From assembly GCA_002409625.1 (NCBI GenBank), contig DHNY01000006.1, forward strand, positions 3,832 through 9,119: a DNA stretch of 5,288 nt, in the 5' to 3' direction. This document shows, piece by piece, positions 1 through 5,288 of the stretch. The notes below the pieces were generated by a model. It was not told the DNA's origin. It made no database searches and was given only the letters and a program-made list of their open reading frames with translations. Position 1 is the first letter of the stretch. The number at the start of each line of letters is the position of its first letter. The stretch comes from Anaerolineaceae bacterium UBA5404. GTDB lineage: Bacteria; Chloroflexota; Anaerolineae; Anaerolineales; Anaerolineaceae. A program made the translations under genes and the position numbers.

Positions 1-40
1 CCAACTTTTGGGGTGCAGTTCAAAAGAGGAGCTTTTTTTT
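1..40 (+). terminator. Possible terminator of an upstream gene (weak)
   Basis: CTTTTG (5-10) can pair with CAAAAG (21-26), and alternatively AAAAG (22-26) with CTTTT (32-36). A run of eight T follows at 33-40. The T run before a promoter region fits the end of an upstream plus-strand transcript. Both stems are short and AT-rich and the window edge may cut the structure, so this is only a candidate. Confidence 0.3.
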
Positions 41-82
41 ATGGGGAAAGCGGTATTATTCAGAAAAAATCCTCAAAACGCT

Positions 83-111
83 TTATGAAAACTCAAATAA
101 AGTGCTATAAT
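83..111 (+). promoter_or_regulatory. Extended -10 promoter (P1) for the surface-protein operon
   Basis: TGCTATAAT at 103-111 is a perfect extended -10 element (TG-N-TATAAT) of the housekeeping sigma factor. The -35 region at 17 bp spacing (83-88, TTATGA) is poor, which is normal for extended -10 promoters. Transcription would start near 118 and leave a 5' leader of about 95 nt before the ATG at 214. Nothing else nearby would need this promoter. Confidence 0.6.
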
Positions 112-172
112 TTTTGTATACACATCCATATTATGCAATAGTATTTCCTCTAACCTGCAATATCTGCTGTTC

Positions 173-178
173 TATAAT
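173..178 (+). promoter_or_regulatory. Second candidate -10 box (P2)
   Basis: A second consensus TATAAT lies 35 bp before the ATG at 214. There is no TG extension and no recognisable -35 at 16-18 bp, so it may be chance in an AT-rich leader. If used, the leader would be only about 29 nt. The heptamer TGCAATA occurs at 134-140 and 156-162, 22 bp apart (about two helical turns), between P1 and P2. Confidence 0.25.
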
Positions 179-198
179 AATTAAATCATCTGTAACAC

Positions 199-214
199 TA
201 GGGAGTGTGCCCTA
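199..214 (+). promoter_or_regulatory. Shine-Dalgarno that decides the start, inside a small hairpin
   Basis: AGGGAG (200-205) lies 8 nt before the ATG at 214, an ideal spacing. The in-frame GTG at 205 overlaps this ribosome site and has none of its own, so ATG 214 is the start. TAGGG (199-203) can pair with CCCTA (210-214) around a six-base loop, hiding the ribosome site and the first base of the start codon. The stem is only 5 bp, so any control would be mild. Confidence 0.55.
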
Positions 215-3200
215 TGCCAGCTAAGAAAAAATGGATTATTTTTTTCATTTTAGGCATTGTTATTCTTGGTCTCATTGCTGGAGGCTTAGTTTATGTGCTT
301 CGTTTTGATGATCAACTGGTTGAAGAGCAAATAGCGCTTGAGCCCGCTTTGCCAGGGTTTGATTTCAGGCTGGAACCCTTTAGCAATATTCGCAATGTAC
401 CTTTAAACTCCACCATTGCCTTTGCCTTGGAGGTTATTAGCAAATATCAGCTTGCCTCCGTAGACATCACCATCAATGACATCGCTTACCATCATTTCGA
501 AGGTGATGAGCTTTATGGCGCCAACACCTTTTTTAAAGTGTGGACCTGGCAAACTGGATCAAAAGGGCTCTTTTATATTAACGTTTTTGCAAAAGATGTT
601 AATGGCAGTACCGGTTTTTCTGATCAGCTTGTGGTCACCACTGATGACGCATTGGAGTTGCTTTCAGTTATTGAAGCTAAAAGTGGTGAAAACCTTGACG
701 CTATTGCTGCTGAAAAGGGGATACCCAGTAGCGTTTTGGATCAGCTCAACCCGGATTTTTCGACAACAGAAATTTTAGCAGAAGGGCAAGCTGTTTTTGT
801 GCCTGCGCCTTCACCACTCATTGAAGGAGAAGAACTAATCCCACCAGAGCCCATTCCAGAGTCAAGCGCGAAAGATGAAAAAACAACTTTGCCTGGAATT
901 GTGGAAGATGTAGACATTTCTAAAATTGACATGGGTAAATATGTTGAATTTTTAGTAGAGCATTCTCTTATTCCACCTCAAAATGAAGACGGTGATGCCC
1001 AAGAGCCTGAAGAAATTTCCGGACTAAATGATGTTTTCGTTGACCCTCAAAAAATCCAAGCAGAGAGCATTATCTCTCAGGTTTCACAAAATATTGGCTT
1101 AATCATTGAAGGCATACAAAAATCTCGTCAGGAACCCCCTACTGCACCGCCGATAGCACCTCAGATTGGTGTAACCGTTGATGGCTGCAAGATAAGGATA
1201 GAAATTCGGAACTACCTGTATTTCAACAACCGGGATGAATATGGTATTTATCAACCGGAGGATGGGTTCAACCTTTTTAGAGCGGAAAACGATGGCGAGT
1301 TTCAGCTCATTAAAACTTTCCCGCCGAATCTCAATAAAGCCGGAAGCGAAGAAAAGTTTTTCTATGAGGATGAAACGGTTAAGCACGATAAAAAATATAG
1401 TTATGTGATGACAGCCTTCAATGAAAAAGGTGTTGCGGCAAGCGACCCATCCAGGAAGACTTTAGACGATCCAAGCTGCAAATCCAAGCGACCGGAATTG
1501 AACATACCAAAGACTATTGAAATTACTACTGAAGGTGATGTGGTATTGGGATGGGGTTTGGACCTGGCATATTTCTACATCCAAATGGATACTGGCAACG
1601 GTGTTTATGGCGCTGCTAAGCGTGTGCCAGAAGGCAATTTGTTCTTTTTGCCAAAATCGGGAAAGGTACTCAACATTTACGACTACCTATACTCTCTCTT
1701 GCCAGATGTTACTGCCACAGACGTGAAAATTAAAATGGAAGTTTGGACCTGGATGGGTGACACAGCGGTTCATCTTACAACGGTTAGCTTTGAAGTGCAT
1801 CACACCATGCTCCTCATCTGTGCTCATCCCGGCGCGGGCACTTGTACTTCAAATCAGGCAAGCTGGATGCGTTACGCTTCCACAGATTATTGGGGTGACC
1901 CAAAAACTTTGGTATATGACGTTAAGATCATTCCCAGTAAGTTTTCTAACCTTGAGAAGGTAAGGGTTCAGATGGGCTTTATTCGGTTTTATCGGCAAAA
2001 CGAACGTGGCTCTGCGCAAGTGTATGATGAACTACATAAAATTGATCCGAATGCTGAACCGATCATTTTTACAGTTTCTTTAAAAGATGTCGTGTACGAC
2101 GATTATATTTATGGACAGAGACTTGAACATGCTAAGAAAGGGAAAATTAATAAATTCACGCTTTACATACGCATGTTCCCGACTTACGAAGGTAGCTTGG
2201 TTCTTCGACGACCTACTAATCAAGTCATTATCGAAAGCAGAACTGATGATAAAGTTGAAGATGATTTACCACCATTAAAAAGCTGGCTGGAAAGTATTTA
2301 CGAAGTCAATATTGTTCCAGATACCTATGTGGCACCGCTTTTTCAATATTCGAGATGGACAGAACCCTGCTATATCATTTTGGATGACCCAACCGGCACC
2401 TATGAAAAAGGGCAAAAGATCTGCTACAGTCAGTATCGCAAAGATCAAGAGCCAGATTGTGATGGCTTTTGGGATTTATTTGTTTGTGTTGCCCAGGAAT
2501 TTGGCAAGGCGGGTTTGGATGCCTTGGATTTTGTGGCATGGATGTACGATCAAGCCAAAACGCAACTTACGAACGGCATTGCTTATATCATCCCCGGCTG
2601 TGGGGATAGCTGTAAGCAGTACATTCGTGTGGGGGTCGATTTAACGGTAACATATCTTACTGGACTGCCACCAACCTTGCCCACTTCAGAAACAATCCTT
2701 GCAGAAGGTGCCACGGAGCTTTTTGTAAACTTTGCCGTTGCGGCAGAATACGCCATAACGGGAACAAACTTTTTTGAAACCTATTGCGCGAATGATGAGT
2801 CATGCCGCGAAAGTATCAGGCAGACCATTGAAGACGAACTCACAAAACTGCGCGTGATTATGAATCGCGATGCTTGTCTTGATGAAGAAGGTAATGAAAA
2901 ATGGAAGGCGATGTGTTTCCCGCCCGAAATCAGCATTATGCCAGCACCCGGCACACAGAATATGAACGGAAGTATTGGGCTTAATATCAGACGCAAAACA
3001 AATCAAGCCAGCCTTGAATCCGAAGATAGCGATAGAGCGCTTTACTATCGGATCGGGCTAAACGTGTATGGACCAGACGATAACTTTTATAACCCAGAAG
3101 GACAAAAGATTATCTTCCAGCCTATTCTTGAAGATTTTCCACCTCTTGAACCTGGTCAGAGTGTTGATATGTTCTTTCCTCTGATTCCGTGTCATTATTC

Positions 3201-3414
3201 CCATGGTGGCGAATGCCCAGGACAAGACCATCTGATCAATTTCCAATTCGAGAGATCATATTTCAAACAAACATCCACAATCACGGCGCATGAACTTTGC
3301 TTTGTTGTCACTTCAAGTTCGACCAGGGGAAGTTATGTGCCATGTGATCCTGGTGCGATTAGTCAGATAAAAATTAAAAACCCCAACAGCTTAGCGGAGG
3401 GCTTACCAGAATGA
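214..3414 (+). CDS. Large membrane-anchored extracellular protein with Ig-like, LysM-like and FN3-like domains
   Basis: I do not recognise this 1066-residue protein as a named family. It begins with Lys4-6 and a hydrophobic segment at residues 7-29 without a lipobox or clear cleavage site, so it reads as an N-terminal signal anchor with the rest outside the cell. In order: an Ig-like beta domain (about 49-146, with I87-N88-D89 and W110-T-W112); a divergent LysM-like domain (about 152-197, with SGENLDAIAAEKGI and a closing VFVPAP), a fold that usually binds peptidoglycan-type glycans; an acidic, proline-rich linker (about 198-315); an FN3-like domain (about 318-422) bracketed by C325 and C422; and a second region (about 428-530) ending with another VWTW (510-513). 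The half after about 530 is unassigned: ten cysteines between 719 and 901, a mixed helical stretch, then a beta-rich tail with C993, C1001, C1029 and C1044. The total of 18 cysteines suits disulfides in a secreted protein. The start is ATG 214, not the upstream GTG at 205. It overlaps the next gene by 4 bp. No catalytic motif is visible; a structural, adhesive or wall-binding role is inference. Confidence 0.92.
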   Translation: MPAKKKWIIFFILGIVILGLIAGGLVYVLRFDDQLVEEQIALEPALPGFDFRLEPFSNIRNVPLNSTIAFALEVISKYQLASVDITINDIAYHHFEGDELYGANTFFKVWTWQTGSKGLFYINVFAKDVNGSTGFSDQLVVTTDDALELLSVIEAKSGENLDAIAAEKGIPSSVLDQLNPDFSTTEILAEGQAVFVPAPSPLIEGEELIPPEPIPESSAKDEKTTLPGIVEDVDISKIDMGKYVEFLVEHSLIPPQNEDGDAQEPEEISGLNDVFVDPQKIQAESIISQVSQNIGLIIEGIQKSRQEPPTAPPIAPQIGVTVDGCKIRIEIRNYLYFNNRDEYGIYQPEDGFNLFRAENDGEFQLIKTFPPNLNKAGSEEKFFYEDETVKHDKKYSYVMTAFNEKGVAASDPSRKTLDDPSCKSKRPELNIPKTIEITTEGDVVLGWGLDLAYFYIQMDTGNGVYGAAKRVPEGNLFFLPKSGKVLNIYDYLYSLLPDVTATDVKIKMEVWTWMGDTAVHLTTVSFEVHHTMLLICAHPGAGTCTSNQASWMRYASTDYWGDPKTLVYDVKIIPSKFSNLEKVRVQMGFIRFYRQNERGSAQVYDELHKIDPNAEPIIFTVSLKDVVYDDYIYGQRLEHAKKGKINKFTLYIRMFPTYEGSLVLRRPTNQVIIESRTDDKVEDDLPPLKSWLESIYEVNIVPDTYVAPLFQYSRWTEPCYIILDDPTGTYEKGQKICYSQYRKDQEPDCDGFWDLFVCVAQEFGKAGLDALDFVAWMYDQAKTQLTNGIAYIIPGCGDSCKQYIRVGVDLTVTYLTGLPPTLPTSETILAEGATELFVNFAVAAEYAITGTNFFETYCANDESCRESIRQTIEDELTKLRVIMNRDACLDEEGNEKWKAMCFPPEISIMPAPGTQNMNGSIGLNIRRKTNQASLESEDSDRALYYRIGLNVYGPDDNFYNPEGQKIIFQPILEDFPPLEPGQSVDMFFPLIPCHYSHGGECPGQDHLINFQFERSYFKQTSTITAHELCFVVTSSSTRGSYVPCDPGAISQIKIKNPNSLAEGLPE
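3396..3400 (+). promoter_or_regulatory. Internal ribosome site for the coupled lipoprotein gene
   Basis: GGAGG lies inside the end of the preceding gene, 10 nt before the ATG at 3411. Together with the ATGA overlap of stop and start (3411-3414) it supports translational coupling, so that the two proteins are made in related amounts. Confidence 0.7.
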
Positions 3415-4307
3415 AACGTTTACATTTTATACTACTGGCATTGCTGGTTTTAGCGCTTACTTTAAGCGCCTGTGGCAACAAAACAGTTGCCGGAGAGCTC
3501 CCCGGCACTGGACCCATGGCATGGATTGACGCGCCACTTGAACGACAAAACATTCCCTTTGAGCCTTATGAAATCATCTTTCATCTTAGTGATACGATAC
3601 GCATGCAGGCAGGTGAAATTTCAATAAATGACGAAGTGTTAACCACCATTGATGCCCCAAATCCAGATACGCTTACGGTAATCCGCTATTTGTGGACGCC
3701 CGTGCAACCTGGTGAGACGATTATTAGCGTGCGCGGTAGAAATGCTTCAGGTGAGTGGAGCAAACCAGTTCAAGTAACCGTTTTGGTAGGGGAAAAGACG
3801 CCCACCTTCACACCAACTGCCAGCTATACACCAACCTTGGAGCATACGCCTACTTACACGCCCACAGCAACCCTTACACCCACGCCTACGCAAACGCCAA
3901 CGGCTACGCCAACACCTGGCCCGGCACCTATCACCTTCCGAAATGCCCGTGTGAATGTTGACCAAATCTATTGGCGAGGAGAAATTTGTGGCAGGATGCA
4001 AGTTGACTTTTATGTCACCATTCCACCTGAGGCGGATGTAAGCTGGGTAAAAGTGCGCTATCGTGTTTTGGATCGGGAAGGCAATAATCCTCCTTCGGCA
4101 TGGGGTGAGAAACAAATGTATAGTCATAATGCCTATAATGGTGAGTGGATTGTTTCACAGTATGGAACAAACATGGTGCCATCTGTGCGCGAATTGCCCT
4201 TTAAGGGTAGGGTTGAGTATTACTTCATGGCTGGTCGAACATCTGATGGCGCGAGTGGCTCCTCGGTTATTTATAACAACCTGCAATTGGATTACTGCGA
4301 TCGATAG
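3411..4307 (+). CDS. Secreted lipoprotein with Ig-like domain, Thr-Pro linker and C-terminal beta domain
   Basis: The 298-residue product starts with a lipoprotein signal peptide: K2-R3, a leucine-rich core and lipobox L18-S-A-C21, so Cys21 should be lipidated and hold the mature protein at the outer face of the membrane. Residues about 34-126 form an Ig-like domain with I72-N73-D74, W95-T-P and a terminal VQVTVLV strand. It aligns with residues 49-146 of the preceding protein, with the same 21-residue step from the IND aspartate to the tryptophan. Residues 131-173 are a flexible Thr-Pro linker. Residues 174-298 look beta-rich and carry C193 and C296, a likely disulfide closing the domain. 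The family is not recognised. The start is fixed by the ATGA overlap, the GGAGG site and the signal peptide. Operon context suggests that it works with the preceding surface protein; binding or structural function is inference, and no enzyme motif is seen. Confidence 0.93.
   Translation: MKRLHFILLALLVLALTLSACGNKTVAGELPGTGPMAWIDAPLERQNIPFEPYEIIFHLSDTIRMQAGEISINDEVLTTIDAPNPDTLTVIRYLWTPVQPGETIISVRGRNASGEWSKPVQVTVLVGEKTPTFTPTASYTPTLEHTPTYTPTATLTPTPTQTPTATPTPGPAPITFRNARVNVDQIYWRGEICGRMQVDFYVTIPPEADVSWVKVRYRVLDREGNNPPSAWGEKQMYSHNAYNGEWIVSQYGTNMVPSVRELPFKGRVEYYFMAGRTSDGASGSSVIYNNLQLDYCDR
3801..3929 (+). repeat. Thr-Pro linker repeat (TPTxTPT type)
   Basis: Residues 131-173 of the lipoprotein are almost entirely Thr, Pro and Ala, with repeated TPT blocks, for example TPTPTQTPTATPTP. 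At DNA level this is a degenerate ACG/ACA-CC-N array. Such linkers separate domains in exported proteins and are common in Chloroflexota, where they may be O-glycosylated. The number of units could vary by replication slippage. Confidence 0.85.
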
Positions 4308-4316
4308 GCATGATTT

Positions 4317-4333
4317 GCAGGTGAAAACCTTGC
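4317..4333 (+). other. Small hairpin after the lipoprotein gene
   Basis: GCAGGT (4317-4322) pairs with ACCT and GC (4327-4330 and 4332-4333, with T4331 bulged) around a GAAA loop. It lies 9 nt after the stop codon. No T run follows, so it is not a typical intrinsic terminator; it may protect the mRNA end or be chance. Confidence 0.3.
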
Positions 4334-4349
4334 CAGGAGCCACAAGGGC

Positions 4350-4389
4350 CCTAATAAGTGCAAACTTAGGTATACTTGTTTTAGAACAA
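4350..4389 (+). promoter_or_regulatory. Candidate promoter and dyads before rubrerythrin
   Basis: TATACT (4371-4376) is a fair -10 box, giving a start near 4383 and a leader of about 24 nt, but I find no good -35 at 16-18 bp. Two dyads flank it. The first is TAAGT-GCAA-ACTTA (4355-4368), nested in CCTAA...TTAGG (4350-4370). The second is TTGTT-TTAG-AACAA (4376-4389), overlapping the -10 box by one base and the likely start site. A dyad at that place could be an operator for an oxidative-stress or iron regulator. It does not match the PerR or OxyR consensus that I know, so no regulator is named. Confidence 0.3.
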
Positions 4390-4395
4390 AAATTT

Positions 4396-4401
4396 GAGGA
4401 G
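4396..4401 (+). promoter_or_regulatory. Strong ribosome site of rubrerythrin
   Basis: GAGGAG lies 5 nt before the ATG at 4407 and settles the start, giving a protein that aligns with the family from its first helix. Confidence 0.7.
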
Positions 4402-4406
4402 ACAAA

Positions 4407-4988
4407 ATGGATTTCAAAGAGACTAAAACCTATCAAAACCTGATTAACTCCTTTGCCGGAGAATCACAGGCGCGAAGCCGCTACTACTTTTACGCAGAAG
4501 TTGCTGAAAAAGAGGGCTATCTACACATTCGCAACATCTTCCACGAAACCGGCGACAATGAGCTCGAACATGCCAAAGTTTTCTATGATCACCTGGTGGC
4601 ACGTGGTTGTGCCGGTGTGATTAATGTGCACGCGGATTACCCCTTGTCTGTTGGCTCAACCGCTGAGAACCTGAAAGCTGCTGCGGATGGTGAGGAAGAA
4701 GAATTCCTTAAGCTTTATAAACAAGCTGCTATTGATGCTGCCGAAGAAGGCTATGATGACATTGCGGAATCGTTCCAGGAGATTTTGGAAGTTGAGGAGC
4801 GCCACTATGCCCGTTATATGAAGCTTTGGGAACTAGTGCGCGACAAGAAATATTTCAATCGTGACCATAAAGTTTACTGGAAGTGTGGCAACTGTGGTTA
4901 TGTCCATGAGGGTGAAGATGCACCCAATGTTTGCCCTGCATGCAAGCACGCCCGCAAGTATTTCGAAGTAACCACCTTCGATCAATAA
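4407..4988 (+). CDS. rbr: Rubrerythrin (di-iron peroxidase with C-terminal rubredoxin domain)
   Basis: Cytoplasmic non-haem iron protein that reduces hydrogen peroxide to water with electrons delivered through rubredoxin-type partners; in anaerobes it is a main defence against peroxide formed on air exposure. The 193 residues are close to the usual length of about 191. The N-terminal four-helix ferritin-like domain (about 1-145) shows all expected di-iron ligands by motif: E19, E52 and H55 (ExxH), E96 and E99 (GExxE), E130 and H133 (second ExxH). The C-terminal rubredoxin-like domain (about 155-193) has C160-x-x-C163-G-Y and C176-P-x-C179 for the single Fe(S-Cys)4 site. It is preceded by its own ribosome site, a possible promoter and 99 bp of spacer, so it is probably transcribed separately from the lipoprotein gene. 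Its last 19 codons, starting at V175 and so including the second CxxC, are repeated downstream in a tandem array. Confidence 0.98.
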   Translation: MDFKETKTYQNLINSFAGESQARSRYYFYAEVAEKEGYLHIRNIFHETGDNELEHAKVFYDHLVARGCAGVINVHADYPLSVGSTAENLKAAADGEEEEFLKLYKQAAIDAAEEGYDDIAESFQEILEVEERHYARYMKLWELVRDKKYFNRDHKVYWKCGNCGYVHEGEDAPNVCPACKHARKYFEVTTFDQ

Positions 4989-5009
4989 ACTAAAAGTGTT
5001 GTGTAATCC

Positions 5010-5035
5010 AAGAGGCTTCCTAAGGGGAGCCTCTT
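5010..5035 (+). terminator. Terminator-like hairpin after rubrerythrin (copy 1)
   Basis: AAGAGGCTTCC (5010-5020) pairs with GGGAGCCTCTT (5025-5035) over 11 bp with one T-G wobble around the tetraloop TAAG. It begins 21 nt after the stop. Only about three T follow before GCGC, so it may be a weak intrinsic terminator or an mRNA-end stabiliser. Confidence 0.6.
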
Positions 5036-5036
5036 T

Positions 5037-5058
5037 GCGCAGGCGAGGACGCCAGCGC
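5037..5058 (+). other. Second GC-rich hairpin (copy 1)
   Basis: GCGC-A-GGCG (5037-5045) pairs with CGCC-A-GCGC (5050-5058) around the loop AGGA, with an A-A mismatch in the stem. T5034-T5036 can extend it by pairing with A5059, A5060 and G5061; this would take bases from the 3' arm of the preceding hairpin. In copy 2 the last C is A, which breaks the outermost pair. Confidence 0.45.
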
Positions 5059-5069
5059 AAGCGGGAGGT

Positions 5070-5129
5070 GTTTGCCCGGCTTGTAAACACGCCCGCAAGT
5101 ATTTTGAAGTAACCACCTTCGACCAATAA
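5070..5129 (+). pseudogene. Orphan rubrerythrin tail, copy 2
   Basis: Nineteen codons plus TAA encode exactly the last 19 residues of rubrerythrin (V175 to Q193), with different codons: CCG for CCT, GCT for GCA, TGT for TGC, AAA for AAG, TTT for TTC, GAC for GAT. The frame is open upstream only to a TAA at 5004-5006 and contains no ATG, GTG or TTG, so it cannot be expressed by itself. GGCGAGGACGCC (5042-5053) would read Gly-Glu-Asp-Ala, like residues 169-172 of the gene, but in another frame and 10 nt too far away; this may be chance. Confidence 0.8.
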
Positions 5130-5151
5130 ACCAAAAAGTGTTGTGTAATCC

Positions 5152-5177
5152 AAGAGGCTTCCTAAGGGGAGCCTCTT
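5152..5177 (+). terminator. Terminator-like hairpin (copy 2)
   Basis: This is an exact duplicate of the hairpin at 5010-5035: an 11-bp stem with one wobble pair and loop TAAG. If the first hairpin leaks, the second gives another stop or processing point. Confidence 0.5.
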
Positions 5178-5210
5178 TGCGCAGGCGAGGACGCCAGCGA
5201 AAGCGGGAGG

Positions 5211-5288
5211 TGTTTGCCCGGCTTGTAAACACGCCCGCAAGTATTTTGAAGTAACCACCTTCGATCAATAAACCAAAAAGTGTTGTGT
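5211..5288 (+). repeat. Tandem unit, copy 3 (cut by the window edge)
   Basis: These 78 bp match copy 2 except for T at 5265 (GAT, as in the true gene, instead of GAC). The unit runs off the window, so the total copy number is unknown. Confidence 0.9.
5212..5271 (+). pseudogene. Orphan rubrerythrin tail, copy 3
   Basis: This second start-less tail encodes the same 19 residues and TAA. It shares the five other synonymous changes of copy 2 but keeps GAT for the aspartate, so copies 2 and 3 derive from each other or from one source more recently than from the gene. Confidence 0.8.

Larger units (their letters stand above)
4928..5068 (+). repeat. Tandem unit, copy 1 (contains the true rubrerythrin 3' end)
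   Basis: This 141-bp unit starts at TGTTTGCCC, inside the rubredoxin-domain codons. It holds the last 19 codons and stop (4986-4988), a short AT-rich piece, a terminator-like hairpin (5010-5035), a second GC-rich hairpin (about 5037-5058) and the end GCGGGAGG. Copies 2 and 3 follow head to tail with no gap. Confidence 0.95.
5069..5210 (+). repeat. Tandem unit, copy 2
   Basis: This 142-bp unit differs from copy 1 at six third-codon positions in the tail, by one C/T change and one extra A in the AT-rich piece after the stop, and by C to A in the second hairpin. The 62 bp from 5138 to 5199 are identical to 4996-5057. Confidence 0.95.

Noticed and set aside
41..88. A 15-codon open frame (MGKAVLFRKNPQNAL) preceded by GAGGAG at 26-31 with 9-nt spacing
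   Set aside because: It lies upstream of the mapped -10 box and overlaps the -35 region, so it cannot be a leader peptide of the operon from P1. The T8 run between ribosome site and ATG looks more like a terminator tail. There is no similarity or coding signal in so short a frame.
3747..4127. Minus-strand open frame of 126 codons opposite the lipoprotein gene
   Set aside because: It is rich in Arg and Cys because it is antisense to the Thr-Pro linker; the plus-strand gene is certain.
4063..4443. Plus-strand open frame that spans the spacer between lipoprotein and rubrerythrin
   Set aside because: It overlaps both real genes in another frame, has no domain, and starts inside the lipoprotein gene without a good ribosome site.
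4833..5268. Two overlapping minus-strand open frames with repeated peptide segments across the tandem array
   Set aside because: They are the reverse complement of the rubrerythrin tail and its repeats. The repeated peptide follows from the 141-bp period, which keeps the frame. They have no convincing ribosome site and overlap a certain gene.
4928..5288. CRISPR array
   Set aside because: The units are contiguous with no variable spacers, and they include protein-coding codons.

Overview
The window holds three plus-strand genes and a tandem repeat that runs off the right edge. The likely source is an anaerobic or microaerophilic bacterium of the Chloroflexota (Anaerolineae-like). The grounds are a surface lipoprotein with a long Thr-Pro linker of the TPTxTPT kind, Ig-like domains with a W-T-P...G core, an average AT/GC balance, and a rubrerythrin. 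This assignment is an inference from style, not from a marker gene.

Layout. Positions 1-213 are non-coding: a possible terminator of an upstream gene, an extended -10 promoter (TGCTATAAT), a second TATAAT box, and a Shine-Dalgarno that can fold into a small hairpin with the bases just before the start codon. Positions 214-3414 encode a 1066-residue membrane-anchored extracellular protein with an Ig-like domain, a LysM-like domain, a fibronectin-III-like domain and a large cysteine-containing C-terminal half that I do not recognise. Its stop overlaps (ATGA) the start of a 298-residue lipoprotein (3411-4307), so the two are almost certainly one translationally coupled operon. The first folded domain of each protein aligns with that of the other, which suggests a two-protein cell-surface assembly of unknown function.

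After a 99-bp spacer with several small dyads and a possible promoter comes rubrerythrin (4407-4988), a cytoplasmic peroxide-reducing di-iron protein with all expected metal ligands. It is probably its own transcription unit and functionally unrelated to the surface pair.

The most unusual part is 4928-5288. The last 19 codons of rubrerythrin plus stop, a terminator-like hairpin and a second GC-rich hairpin form a unit of 141-142 bp, present twice in full and a third time up to the window edge. The extra copies keep the exact amino-acid sequence of the rubrerythrin tail, but differ from the gene only at synonymous third positions. The 62-bp non-coding part after the stop is identical in the two complete copies. 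The extra tails have no start codon. This looks like recombination with a once-functional rubrerythrin allele or paralogue, or like a gene-tail attachment site carried by an element lying further right. An assembly artefact must be excluded.
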